Translations under genes and position numbers: made by a program | The notes under the pieces: generated by a model | Told to the model about the DNA's origin: nothing | Seen by the model: the letters and a program-made list of their open reading frames with translations, nothing else | Databases searched by the model: none | Shown: in pieces, positions 45,975 to 54,442 of the stretch | Position numbering within the stretch: position 1 is the stretch's first letter | Layout: each line of letters begins with the position of its first letter | Assembly (NCBI RefSeq): GCF_000518605.1 | Contig: NZ_JADX01000011.1 | Coordinates: 1-64,000 of the forward strand | Length of the DNA stretch: 64,000 nucleotides | DNA from: Shewanella fidelis ATCC BAA-318 | GTDB taxonomy: Bacteria; Pseudomonadota; Gammaproteobacteria; Enterobacterales; Shewanellaceae | Direction: 5' to 3'

Positions 45975-46214
45975 TTACTCAAGCCGCGAGCCAGTGCTCG
46001 CGGTTTTGTTATTTTTAATAGCGATTAAATACGCACTGTATCCGCTTAACAGTCCCAGACTCGGTATCACGATAAAGTGAGCAAATAAATTAGGTTCAAT
46101 GTTGAAATTAAGCCAGATCAGCAGGCTCCAGCTCAAGGCTAAATAGCCTAGGCTCAATAGTCGATAGCTTCCAGTTACCTTCTTGTTTACTTGTGAATTA
46201 GTGTTTATTTTCAT
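45975..46214 (-). CDS. Small two-helix membrane protein, unknown
   Basis: 79 residues: a basic N-terminus, two hydrophobic helices (about 19-37 and 44-66) and a basic C-terminus. A strong AAGGAG ribosome site stands eight bases before the ATG, which is why I accept it despite its size. I do not recognise the family. Its last codons overlap the hairpin that terminates the convergent chemoreceptor gene. It is divergent from the GlxA-type regulator. Confidence 0.65.
   Translation of the reverse strand: MKINTNSQVNKKVTGSYRLLSLGYLALSWSLLIWLNFNIEPNLFAHFIVIPSLGLLSGYSAYLIAIKNNKTASTGSRLE
45984..46008. terminator. Terminator between chemoreceptor and small membrane protein genes
   Basis: CCGCGAGC-CAGT-GCTCGCGG is an 8-bp perfect stem followed by TTTTGTTATTTTT. 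It terminates the chemoreceptor transcript and lies inside the 3' end of the opposing small gene. Confidence 0.85.
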
Positions 46215-46308
46215 TGCTTTACTCCTTTTTCAGCGATGTCGATAGTCTGCAAAATTACTCATGCTGCCAATGTTGATAAGTATAAAAACTGGACAACCTC
46301 GCTTTAAG

Positions 46309-46322
46309 TGTCATTATTGACA
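46309..46322. promoter_or_regulatory. Palindrome TGTCA-TTAT-TGACA
   Basis: A perfect 5-bp inverted repeat with a 4-base centre, 59 bases before the GlxA-type regulator start, in the region shared with the divergent small membrane protein gene. It is a candidate operator; the binding protein is unknown. Confidence 0.4.
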
Positions 46323-46381
46323 TAATTGAGGTGGTTAGTGACAGTTATAGCAGTTGGGGTTGAGTCAAATAGGGAGTGAGC

Positions 46382-47389
46382 ATGAAACGGATAGTCGTGT
46401 TAGCGGCAAATAATGCTGTTGCAGGTGGGATCATCAGCTTTATGGATGTATTTAGCTTTTGTAATACCTACTGGAAAGTGACTCACCCAGATGCGGATGA
46501 AGTGCTGTTCGAGTGTGCGATTATCTCCCCCAATGGTGAGCCAATTAATAGTGATCATAACTTAGTGCTGCCAGTGATCCCCCATGTAGAAGCTGAGCAT
46601 TATCTTAGCCATGCTGATGCAGTGGTTGTGGCGTCAGCAACGATCACTAATCGGCAAGAATTTAATGCCTATATGGAGGATTTTAAACCTCATCTGGATA
46701 CCCTGCGCCAGTTTGCTAGCACAGATAAACCGATAGCTGCCTATTGTTCTGGGACGCTAATGCTTGCGGCATCTGGCTTGCTGGATAACAAAAAAGCCAC
46801 CTGTGTTTGGTGGTTGGCAGAACTATTTAAGCGTAGCTTCCCTCAGGTAAAACTCTGTAGTGAACACTTGGTCATGAATGACGCAGGCTTTTATACCGCA
46901 GGAGCAACCAGTGCTAATTTGAGTTTGGCACTGCAACTGGTACACAAATTAGTCGGCGAGCAAATTGCCACGCAAATGGCCAAAATTTTATTGATTGACC
47001 CTAACCGCACCTCGCAGCAGGCTTTTGTCACATTAGATGCAGACCCACAACATCAGGACGAATTGGTTAAACGCATTCAAGATTGGATGCAGCACCATTT
47101 GCAAACGCGGATCCAGCTAGATGATATCGCTGATAGATTCGCGATTGGCAAACGCACCCTGATACGCCGCTTTAAAAAGGCGATTAATGAAACGCCAGCG
47201 AGTTATCTGCAGCGCCTCAGGATAGATGAAGCAAAGCGCTTGCTAGAGACTACAGAGTTAGCCGTTGAGCAAGTTGTTGAGTTGGTAGGTTATGAAGATG
47301 TGAGTTCGTTTAGAAAGTTATTCGTGCAAATAACCAGTTTGTCACCAAGAGCTTATCGACAGAAATTTAATACTCATGACTGCTGCTAA
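46382..47389 (+). CDS. GlxA-family regulator: DJ-1/PfpI-like domain plus AraC helix-turn-helix
   Basis: A 335-residue transcription regulator. The N-terminal class-I glutamine-amidotransferase-like (DJ-1/PfpI) domain (about 1-190) contains the nucleophile-elbow cysteine in AAYCSGTLMLAASGLL. The C-terminal AraC domain (about 230-330) has two helix-turn-helix motifs (IQLDDIADRFAIGKRTLIRRF and AVEQVVELVGYEDVSSFRKLF). Family members sense small metabolites through the first domain; the ligand is unknown here. The ATG at 46382 is preceded by GGGAGTGA; an in-frame GTG two codons earlier overlaps that site. Confidence 0.9.
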   Translation: MKRIVVLAANNAVAGGIISFMDVFSFCNTYWKVTHPDADEVLFECAIISPNGEPINSDHNLVLPVIPHVEAEHYLSHADAVVVASATITNRQEFNAYMEDFKPHLDTLRQFASTDKPIAAYCSGTLMLAASGLLDNKKATCVWWLAELFKRSFPQVKLCSEHLVMNDAGFYTAGATSANLSLALQLVHKLVGEQIATQMAKILLIDPNRTSQQAFVTLDADPQHQDELVKRIQDWMQHHLQTRIQLDDIADRFAIGKRTLIRRFKKAINETPASYLQRLRIDEAKRLLETTELAVEQVVELVGYEDVSSFRKLFVQITSLSPRAYRQKFNTHDCC

Positions 47390-47428
47390 CATCCGATTAG
47401 CACTATGAGTATCATTTTCCGTGTCGGT

Positions 47429-47659
47429 TTAAAGCGCGTTAATTTGCGACTTTAATTCATAGCTATTATCGGTAACGATTTTCTCAAGTACCTGAACCCG
47501 TTGTTCTAGGTGTTTGTTCTGTTTACGCAGTAATTCCAGTTCATTGTTGGTGATCTCTGAGCTGGTGATTTTGCGTGATTTTAAATAGTGCTTAAACGCC
47601 TCTCCGGCAGTAGCTATCGCGACTATCGCCACAACAAGTACAATCATCGAAATATCCAT
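47429..47659 (-). CDS. PspB-like small membrane protein
   Basis: 76 residues: an N-terminal transmembrane helix (about 3-20) and a C-terminal coiled coil with NELELLRKQNKHLEQRVQVLEKIV, the layout and the ALEKIL-like end of PspB-type phage-shock proteins. AAGGAG precedes the ATG by nine bases, so the gene is real. There is no pspA or pspC beside it, so a role in the classical Psp response is doubtful. It follows the immunity-like gene by 23 bases, suggesting one operon. Confidence 0.7.
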   Translation of the reverse strand: MDISMIVLVVAIVAIATAGEAFKHYLKSRKITSSEITNNELELLRKQNKHLEQRVQVLEKIVTDNSYELKSQINAL

Positions 47660-47682
47660 AGTTTGCTCCTTAGTTTAATTGG

Positions 47683-47934
47683 CTAACCATGCGGGGTAGC
47701 GCGATTAGCATATTTATCGACGACCTTGCCTGTTGTCGCCCATAACATGACCCCACCCCAAGCTATGAGTGAAAACCCAGCAGGGATACAGGCGAGTAAA
47801 ATCAGTTTGAAGTGTTTACGGTTAAACACTAAGGCAAGCATAGCCGGAAGAAACCACAGAACTACAACAACGAGTCCTAATAGCAGCATAAAGCCTGTGT
47901 TATCACTGGTTAAAATCTTATCAATAAATTCCAT
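47683..47934 (-). CDS. Superinfection-immunity-family membrane protein
   Basis: 83 residues with two hydrophobic helices (about 13-36 and 48-68). The pattern FLPAMLALVFNRKHFKLILL ... FSLIAWGGVMLWA fits the Imm_superinfect family named after T4 Imm, although cellular members have unknown roles. The ATG at 47934 has GAGGA nine bases upstream; the open frame starts five codons earlier at a TTG that overlaps this site. It is transcribed with the PspB-like gene. Confidence 0.72.
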   Translation of the reverse strand: MEFIDKILTSDNTGFMLLLGLVVVVLWFLPAMLALVFNRKHFKLILLACIPAGFSLIAWGGVMLWATTGKVVDKYANRATPHG

Positions 47935-47961
47935 ATTAATTTTCCTCAATCCTTCAAGTGT

Positions 47962-47980
47962 TTATACCAATTAGTATTAG
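47962..47980. repeat. Short recurring motif TTATACCAATTAGTATTAG
   Basis: The same 19 bases occur with one mismatch at 40614-40632, and shorter versions lie near 56341 (TATACCAATCAGTGA) and 60224 (GTACCAATCAC). All are at gene ends or in intergenic DNA. Confidence 0.5.
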
Positions 47981-48034
47981 GTTTGATTAGCTTAACGGCA
48001 TGGCTATGTCGTTAAGCTAAACCGGTTTTGCTAG

Positions 48035-49171
48035 TTACAAACCAAAGACGATTTTCTCGCTCTTAAGTGATTTTTGCATGCCAATAGCAAGACCTATGGC
48101 AATGGCTAAGGTGAATGCTGATGACACTGCGATTTGAGTAAGAGGTAACTCGCGCCCTTTAATAAACTCTATCAACGCCTGCATTTGTCCTGAAATCGGT
48201 AACCATTGGATAGCTTCAGGCGCAATGTTATAACTGGCTGCCATAGCGAGCATCATAGGCAGTATTAATACGATAGTGATGTACGACTGCGCCTCTTTAA
48301 AGCTCTTAGCCATAAATGATACGAATAGTTGTAAGCAGGCAGCCATCAGCGCTACAGGTAAACCCACTAGTAGCATCATTACAATAAAGCTGGTATTCAC
48401 GCTTACGGCAAAGCCTAGCTCTTGCCAAGGTACAAAGCTGTAGGCCACTTTAGAGATAAGCAAGGTGAGGATTAAGCCGACCATAGCGAAAATGGTTACC
48501 GCAGTGATTTTGGCGATCACAATTTCCCAAGTTGATACCGGGTGACTTAATAACAGTGCGAGGGAGTTACGCTCACGTTCGCCAGCGCTGGTATCGATAG
48601 CTAGATTCATGCCCGAGATAAACACTGCATAAATCATAGTCATGGTAGCTAAACCTAAAATCATTCCAGCTTTAGAGTCGGGAGTGGCTTCATCTTTTAC
48701 ATTGACTTTAATTGGCTGCATGATGCGTGGATCAATGCCGCGAGCAATAAGACGTAAACTGCCCATTTCACCGCTGTATTCTTGCAAGCTACGCTCAAGA
48801 CGACGAATTGAGTTTTGTAATTTCTCATTAGACGCATCAGCGATTAATATCACCTCTGCGCTCAGTCCTTTTGCCATGTTAGCGGCATAATCATCACTGA
48901 TAATGAGTTTTATCTCTTTGGTGTCTTCCGCTTCACCATGCTTAATACCACGGCTAGACAGAAACTTAACCAGATCTGGCGCGCCTTTAGCGTTATCAAT
49001 TTTGATATTGAGATCTTCAGGGCTGGTAAGTTGCCCTATCAGCAAGAAGAACATGGCGCACATGAGTAGCGGAGTACCCACTGCATAGTAAAGACCTGCC
49101 ATTACCGAGCGTTTGTCACGAGCGGCGTCGATCAGCTCTTTGCGGATCATTGCAATTATTTTATTACTCAT
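48035..49171 (-). CDS. NatB-like ABC-2 permease
   Basis: A 378-residue membrane protein: an N-terminal helix (about 22-45), a large extracytoplasmic domain (about 46-175) and five or six C-terminal helices. The SAGERERNSLALLLSHPVSTWEIVIAK segment before helix 3 is the ABC-2 signature of NatB-type permeases. It is the last gene of a leftward operon: hydrolase, ATPase, permease (gaps of 10 and 24 bases). NatAB exports Na+ in Bacillus; the substrate here is unknown. Confidence 0.88.
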   Translation of the reverse strand: MSNKIIAMIRKELIDAARDKRSVMAGLYYAVGTPLLMCAMFFLLIGQLTSPEDLNIKIDNAKGAPDLVKFLSSRGIKHGEAEDTKEIKLIISDDYAANMAKGLSAEVILIADASNEKLQNSIRRLERSLQEYSGEMGSLRLIARGIDPRIMQPIKVNVKDEATPDSKAGMILGLATMTMIYAVFISGMNLAIDTSAGERERNSLALLLSHPVSTWEIVIAKITAVTIFAMVGLILTLLISKVAYSFVPWQELGFAVSVNTSFIVMMLLVGLPVALMAACLQLFVSFMAKSFKEAQSYITIVLILPMMLAMAASYNIAPEAIQWLPISGQMQALIEFIKGRELPLTQIAVSSAFTLAIAIGLAIGMQKSLKSEKIVFGL

Positions 49172-49195
49172 ATTGAATTCCTTTTGTCAGCCTAA

Positions 49196-49930
49196 CTAGG
49201 CCGCTATGCCTTCGTCGGTACCAATTAATTGAATAAAGGCATCTTCGAGTGAGTCCTTTCCTGTCTGCTGACACAGTGCGTCTGGGCTGCCGACGGCGAC
49301 AACTTGGCCTGCAGCCATAACAATCACTTGGTCGCAAAGTGCTGCTACTTCTTGCATCACATGGCTTGAAAACAGCACACAATGACCTTGGTTTTTCAAG
49401 TCACGCAAAATATCACGTAGCACTCGAGTGCTCATCACATCCAAGCCGCGAGTCGGCTCATCAAGAATGATATTGGTTGGCTGGTGCACAATGGCTTGCG
49501 CGAGTGCTGTTTTCATCCGTTGTCCCTGTGAAAAGCCTTTGCAGTGACGGTCAGCAATATCAGCAAGGTGCAATTTATCTATTACATTGTTGGTGGCAAG
49601 CTTAGCCTCTTTGCGAGATAGACCATTGAGTTCGGCAAAATAACTAATGTATTCACGCGGGGTTAAGCGTTCATACAAGCCAAATGGATCCGGGAATAAC
49701 CCGAGTTGCTGCTTAGCAGCAACGGGTGACTTGGCGATATCGATACCATCGATTTCTGCAAAACCTTGATCAGGTTTTAATAGGCCAAATACAGTGCGTA
49801 AACAGGTGGTTTTACCTGCACCATTTGGGCCAAGCAAACCCGTGATTTGGCCGTTTTGTGCTGAAAAGCTTAAGTCATTCAGCGCCTGCACATCTCCGAT
49901 GCGTTTTGATAAGTTTGATACTTGGATCAT
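49196..49930 (-). CDS. NatA-like ABC transporter ATPase
   Basis: A 244-residue ATPase with Walker A GPNGAGKTT (about 34-42), a variant signature FSQGQRMK, Walker B NIILDEPTRGLDV and the H-loop SSHVMQE. The sequence is closest to NatA among families I know. It lies between the hydrolase and the permease and would energise the latter. The Gln-containing signature is a common NatA variation. Confidence 0.92.
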   Translation of the reverse strand: MIQVSNLSKRIGDVQALNDLSFSAQNGQITGLLGPNGAGKTTCLRTVFGLLKPDQGFAEIDGIDIAKSPVAAKQQLGLFPDPFGLYERLTPREYISYFAELNGLSRKEAKLATNNVIDKLHLADIADRHCKGFSQGQRMKTALAQAIVHQPTNIILDEPTRGLDVMSTRVLRDILRDLKNQGHCVLFSSHVMQEVAALCDQVIVMAAGQVVAVGSPDALCQQTGKDSLEDAFIQLIGTDEGIAA

Positions 49931-49940
49931 AGTGGTTTCC

Positions 49941-51497
49941 TTACTGATTCAGGGCTGTTTGTTCGTCTGACTTTGCTGCGTCATCACTTGGAATCGCCTC
50001 AACCGTGCTGGCATTGAGGTAAAAGTTGCGACGAATATCTTCAGTTAAACACTCGCCATCTAACTCAGTGACCGCACCTTGCTCGATTAACTGTGCGATT
50101 AGGTCGTTTCCGCAAGACTGATAAGCCACACCATGAGTGGCGTATGGCGCGATAAAGTGTTTGGCATTACTGAGCTTTTCCATAGCAATTTCCCCCCAGC
50201 TAGGTGGTGTAGCGGGATCTAGTTCGCCTGAAAGTAATAAGGTGGGAATATCGCTAGCGATAGGCTCACTAAAACTGGCATCTACAGCAGGCATGTTCCA
50301 CACCTCACAGGATTGAGCAAAAGTTTTTAGCATTTCATGACCAAAGTAGCTTTGATTGGTTTGCTCACGTAGCTCAGGTGTGAGGCGTTGCCAATCTTCA
50401 CCGCATACCACTGAGGCATGCATTCCCATGGCAATGCCGGCGTTATCCATGCTCATGGCATACAGACCTGTGATGGGTTGGAAATTACCGTTAGCGGCTT
50501 GGTGAATTGCGTGAGGAATGAGAGAGCGTGTGGCCGGTGAATACAAGGCCATGCGCAGCGCACCTTTAAATTTGCTACGAGTCATCGTTAGCTTGGTTGC
50601 TTCGCCGGTTAATGGATCGGGCACTAGGCTAATTTGCGGTGCTTGGGTCAGCTCTGCATCGACTTTATCAAGATCGGCCTTTAAGTCAGGAAACTGCTTA
50701 TGACACAGTTGGTTGTTGCTGCAATCTTCAATTAATAACTCAAAAGCACGAGCTATAGCGTTGCCTATGGCGAGTACACTTTGTTGCATAGGTACAACAC
50801 CATCAAGAGTGACTGTGACTAGGCTATCTGGGTAATGACGCATATAAAGTTGCGCCATACGCGTGCCATAAGACACGCCATATAAATGCAGTTTTTGGTA
50901 GCCTAAATGGGCGCGTACAGCTTCAAAATCTTTCAGTGCATTTAGGCTGCCGTATTGTGTAACGTCCGCATCAAGTTCATCTAAACATTTTTGGGTTTCT
51001 GCTCGGGTATCAAAAAGACTTTCATCAACAGCGAGCGCACTGTCAAAGGCATCACCAACACATTGCAGTTGATTAGATTGGCCGGTGCCGCGTTGATCGA
51101 TAAGAATGACATCTTCGGTTTGGCGTACTTTTGTGAGCATGCGATCGAAGCCTTGGGCATTTTCAATCGCAGATTGACCCGGACCACCAGCGATCGCAAG
51201 TAGCGCTTCTTTTCTGTCACTTGGCTTAGTGGCAGGCATCACCACATAATGAATTTGGATCTGTTTACCATCTGGCTCAGCATAATTTTCTGGTACAGAG
51301 ATAGCTCCGCATTGCATCTGCTCCGAAAGCCCGTCGACATAACAGGCTTGCTGTGCGCTGGCGTTATTGGTTTCGTCGGCGTGAACTGCAAGGGGGATCA
51401 TGCCCATCGCCAGCAATATGGCTGCGCTGGCACGCTTATGGCGCCAAAGCACAGGTGAAATCTGTGCGCGTAGTTGAGAGTACATTCCATGAAGCAT
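49941..51497 (-). CDS. Secreted alpha/beta hydrolase, TAP/SlpE-like peptidase
   Basis: A 518-residue exported hydrolase. The signal peptide has a long n-region and ends AVHA|DETN near residue 41. The nucleophile is Ser in YGVSYGTR (near 208), the acid Asp in SGELDPATPP, and the base His in YATHGVAYQSCG, the layout of tripeptidyl-aminopeptidase-like (TAP) hydrolases with a TAP C-terminal domain. I chose ATG 51497 because AAAAAGGA lies nine bases upstream. It begins a leftward operon with a NatAB-type pump, so it may process or detoxify what the pump handles; this is inference. Confidence 0.85.
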   Translation of the reverse strand: MLHGMYSQLRAQISPVLWRHKRASAAILLAMGMIPLAVHADETNNASAQQACYVDGLSEQMQCGAISVPENYAEPDGKQIQIHYVVMPATKPSDRKEALLAIAGGPGQSAIENAQGFDRMLTKVRQTEDVILIDQRGTGQSNQLQCVGDAFDSALAVDESLFDTRAETQKCLDELDADVTQYGSLNALKDFEAVRAHLGYQKLHLYGVSYGTRMAQLYMRHYPDSLVTVTLDGVVPMQQSVLAIGNAIARAFELLIEDCSNNQLCHKQFPDLKADLDKVDAELTQAPQISLVPDPLTGEATKLTMTRSKFKGALRMALYSPATRSLIPHAIHQAANGNFQPITGLYAMSMDNAGIAMGMHASVVCGEDWQRLTPELREQTNQSYFGHEMLKTFAQSCEVWNMPAVDASFSEPIASDIPTLLLSGELDPATPPSWGEIAMEKLSNAKHFIAPYATHGVAYQSCGNDLIAQLIEQGAVTELDGECLTEDIRRNFYLNASTVEAIPSDDAAKSDEQTALNQ

Positions 51498-51562
51498 GAT
51501 ACTGATTCCTTTTTGCAATTTAGCGTATCTATGTTAAGTTTGTTACTGTATCGGTGTATCAA

Positions 51563-51574
51563 TGTATTAATACA
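51563..51574. promoter_or_regulatory. Candidate GntR/YtrA operator TGTATTAATACA
   Basis: A perfect 12-bp palindrome 15 bases before the GntR gene and 66 before the divergent hydrolase gene. A larger inverted pair, CTGTAT ... ATACAG, surrounds it (about 51546-51575). YtrA-type regulators usually repress their own ABC operon from such a site. Confidence 0.55.
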
Positions 51575-51588
51575 GTGACTAAAGGCTA

Positions 51589-51963
51589 ATGTTAGAACTA
51601 TTAAATGTCAACCCCAGCAGTGGCGAACCAATTTATCGACAATTGAACGAGCAGATCGTACGTTTGATTGTGGGTGGTCAGTTACAAAGTGAGCAGGTTT
51701 TGCCATCAGTACGGCAGATGGCAGAGCACTTGGCTGTAAACCCAATGACAGTGTCGCGTGCGGTGCAGCAGTTAGTTGAGCAAGGTTGGCTGGAGCGTCG
51801 CCGAGGCCAGCCTACTCGCGTGGCACAACGGCAAGCAAATGATACCAATAACAGTAGTCAGCTATTGTTGGCGCCTGTTGATGCACTCATTAAGCAAGCT
51901 CAGCAATTAGGTATGGATCTAGATGAGTTGCAACATTTATTAGGCGAACGCTGGCAGCAGTAA
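51589..51963 (+). CDS. GntR-family repressor, YtrA type
   Basis: A 124-residue regulator with a GntR winged helix (about 10-75, GEPIYRQLNEQIVRLIVGGQL ... NPMTVSRAVQQLVEQGWL) and a short C-terminal helical dimerisation tail. This is the small YtrA subfamily, which typically precedes and represses an ABC operon. The ABC ATPase gene follows 45 bases later. A palindromic site overlaps its own promoter and faces the divergent hydrolase-NatAB operon, so it could control both directions. Confidence 0.9.
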   Translation: MLELLNVNPSSGEPIYRQLNEQIVRLIVGGQLQSEQVLPSVRQMAEHLAVNPMTVSRAVQQLVEQGWLERRRGQPTRVAQRQANDTNNSSQLLLAPVDALIKQAQQLGMDLDELQHLLGERWQQ

Positions 51964-52008
51964 GCCGGATCTCATGATGTAATTAGCAACAGCAAAGGAC
52001 TATTTTCG

Positions 52009-52851
52009 ATGGAGATGAATCAAGCAGCGACACTGATATTTAATCAGGTTAGTAAACGCTTTGACCAGCAAGTGGCGCTCGATGGCTTAAGTTTACAGCT
52101 ATATCCTGGCATGGTCGTGGGGTTACTGGGTCAAAATGGTGCGGGTAAATCCACTTTAATGCGCTGCGCATTAGGCATTATTGAGCCGACGGACGGTGAA
52201 GTTAGCGTATTGGGCTCGTCGGTCAGTGAGCTGAGTTCAGCACTTAAAATGCAAATTGGCTATGTGCCACAACAACCTTTTGGTTACGAGGGGTTTAGCG
52301 TAGCAAAGGCGCTTGATTTACATCGTAGCTTTTATCCTGATTGGGATATGGCATTAGAAACTGAATGGTTACAACGTTTCGATTTAGATCCCAAACAACA
52401 AGTGCAACGCCTATCTGTCGGCCAGCGACAATCGTTGGCACTGATTATGGCGATGTCATATCGCCCCAAGCTGTTGATCCTCGATGAGCCAGTCGCCAGT
52501 TTAGATCCAATCGCTCGGCGTAAATTTATGGCCGATCTGTTTGATTTAGCCCTTGAGTCAGGTTCCTGCGTGTTGTTTTCTTCTCATATCACCTCAGATC
52601 TCGAGCGTGTCGCCAGCCATTTAGCGTTAATCAAGCAAGGCAAGTTAGTGCTGTTTAAAGAAATTGACGCGCTGCGCGAACAAGTAAAACTACTGACAAT
52701 AGAAGAGGGAGTGCAGTTACCAGAGGAGTTGCAACTTCTCAACCGTCAAGGAAGTAAAGTGCTGGTGGATAACTTTCAGCAAGAGTTTGCCGGCTTGATC
52801 AAGGCTGAGTCGCTTAATCTAGAGCAGTTATTTATGGAGTTGCACTCATGA
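52009..52851 (+). CDS. ABC transporter ATPase of the GntR-linked operon
   Basis: A 280-residue ATPase with Walker A GQNGAGKST (about 41-49), signature LSVGQRQS, Walker B LLILDEPVASLDP and H-loop SSHITSD. It is of the YtrB/BcrA-like type found with YtrA regulators. The ATG at 52009 has AAAGGA nine bases upstream. The stop overlaps the next gene by ATGA. The signature is LSVGQ rather than LSGGQ, as seen in several exporters of this group. Confidence 0.92.
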   Translation: MEMNQAATLIFNQVSKRFDQQVALDGLSLQLYPGMVVGLLGQNGAGKSTLMRCALGIIEPTDGEVSVLGSSVSELSSALKMQIGYVPQQPFGYEGFSVAKALDLHRSFYPDWDMALETEWLQRFDLDPKQQVQRLSVGQRQSLALIMAMSYRPKLLILDEPVASLDPIARRKFMADLFDLALESGSCVLFSSHITSDLERVASHLALIKQGKLVLFKEIDALREQVKLLTIEEGVQLPEELQLLNRQGSKVLVDNFQQEFAGLIKAESLNLEQLFMELHS

Positions 52852-54152
52852 ACTGGGCGCATATCCTCTCAGGTGCTTGGTTAAAAGGCAGTATACGCCT
52901 GTGGTTATTCGATCTTGGTTGCGTTAGCTTTCTTGGCGTAGCGTTACTTGGCTTGATTATGGTGTTGGGCTTACCTTTTATTGAGCCTGGTGATACCCAG
53001 CAAAAAGTCGACACTTTAGTTTTGCTGATGAATATGGCGATAGGCTCAATTTGTATTGCGATTAGCTGGCAAATGAATCGGCTAGCAGCTACCGAATGGG
53101 CCAGTATCGTCCCGCAATATCGGCAAAATGTGATGTTACAAGCAGCAGCTTTGCTATTGCTGATACTGAGTGTAGCGTGTGGCTTTTATATTGCGTATGA
53201 CGCGTTCGATAAAATTACCGAGTCGTTGATTAGTTTATTACTAGGTTTGAGTTTTCTATATTTTAGCTTAGCCAGAAAAAACGCCTTTCATTTATCTTTC
53301 TTTTTGTATATTTCACTGCCGATGCTGCCATATCTGGCACAAAAGCTGCCGCAAGGGGCGAGTTGGGCGCTGCTGTTATTAAATCTAATGCTGCTACTGT
53401 TAGTGAAAAACAAGTTGCAGAGATTAACTTGGAATAATAAAGCGCGCTCAGTTTACTTAAATGGTTTAGAAATGGGCTGGGTCTGGCTGCCATCACCACG
53501 TTCAATGGCGCTGCTAAACCGGATTGAACACAGCCTACATCCGGCTAATTACTTTATTGGTCCTGTATTTAGTATGCTGCTACTGTTGATGCCGTTAACA
53601 ACATTACTGCTAGCTGTTATTGGTCATTATTATGCTGTACAGATCCCGGTGTTAGTTTTTTTAGTACAGTTTAACTGTATTTTATGTGGCATGTTGCACT
53701 GGAGCCGTATTCAGCGTTGGCGTGCAGTTGAGAGCTTATTTGTACTGCCGGGATTTGATGGCAAGCAAGGTATGATTAATGTTTTTATGCAGGCGCAATA
53801 TCGTTTATTGGCTATTTTAGTCGTTAGCATGATGATTACTGCCAGTATTGTTAGCCTGTTAGATCAGAGCATGAGCTTGTCTCTATGGCTGCACATGGTA
53901 TTAACCACGTTATTTGGTTGTGCGGCGACCTTAGGTTTAGGCTCCATGTGTCGTAACTCAATGCAGATCTCTGGGCTGATCTTTTTCATCGGTCTGTTAT
54001 CCGGTTGGAGCTCTGTTGGTATCTCATCGGTTGAACAGTCACAGCAGGTTTGGGGGCTTATCGGTTGGGATCTGCTGTTTTTGAGCTTGTCGATGCTGTC
54101 GTTGTGGGGAGCAAAGCGGTGTTTATGGCGCGGGGATCTACTGAGTCGATAA
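52848..54152 (+). CDS. Multi-spanning membrane protein, probable ABC permease partner
   Basis: 434 residues with about ten to twelve hydrophobic helices (near 20-45, 60-75, 95-115, 125-145 and more in the C-terminal half). I recognise no signature. Its start overlaps the ATPase stop (ATGA), and the ATPase has no other permease, so it most likely forms the membrane half of the transporter. A terminator-like AT hairpin lies downstream at 54246. Confidence 0.8.
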   Translation: MNWAHILSGAWLKGSIRLWLFDLGCVSFLGVALLGLIMVLGLPFIEPGDTQQKVDTLVLLMNMAIGSICIAISWQMNRLAATEWASIVPQYRQNVMLQAAALLLLILSVACGFYIAYDAFDKITESLISLLLGLSFLYFSLARKNAFHLSFFLYISLPMLPYLAQKLPQGASWALLLLNLMLLLLVKNKLQRLTWNNKARSVYLNGLEMGWVWLPSPRSMALLNRIEHSLHPANYFIGPVFSMLLLLMPLTTLLLAVIGHYYAVQIPVLVFLVQFNCILCGMLHWSRIQRWRAVESLFVLPGFDGKQGMINVFMQAQYRLLAILVVSMMITASIVSLLDQSMSLSLWLHMVLTTLFGCAATLGLGSMCRNSMQISGLIFFIGLLSGWSSVGISSVEQSQQVWGLIGWDLLFLSLSMLSLWGAKRCLWRGDLLSR

Positions 54153-54245
54153 GTTTAATTGCGTTCATCAGCGTGCAACTCTGTAAGATGATTAAAAATT
54201 AATCTGACTTGTTGCGTAAATAATCGTGATTATTGCGTACAGTTG

Positions 54246-54272
54246 TTAATTAAAAAATTCTTTTTTAATTAA
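54246..54272. repeat. Perfect AT-only hairpin, 12-bp stem, TTC loop
   Basis: TTAATTAAAAAA-TTC-TTTTTTAATTAA. It stands 94 bases after the ABC membrane gene and 170 before the acyl-CoA synthetase gene. It may terminate the former, or be an AT-rich regulatory site for the latter. Confidence 0.6.
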
Positions 54273-54442
54273 TATACTTAGCTTAATTACCTGCGTGTTA
54301 ATTGCGGGCTACCCAGTTCTCAGGTTGGCCCTTTTTTGTGTATCAGTTAACAAAAATAGAGCAAAAACTCTTAGTGTTTAGAGATTCTTCGAGTAAACTT
54401 GCGCCAAAGCGGAACACTTGTAAGCTAAAAGGTAGCTATTTT

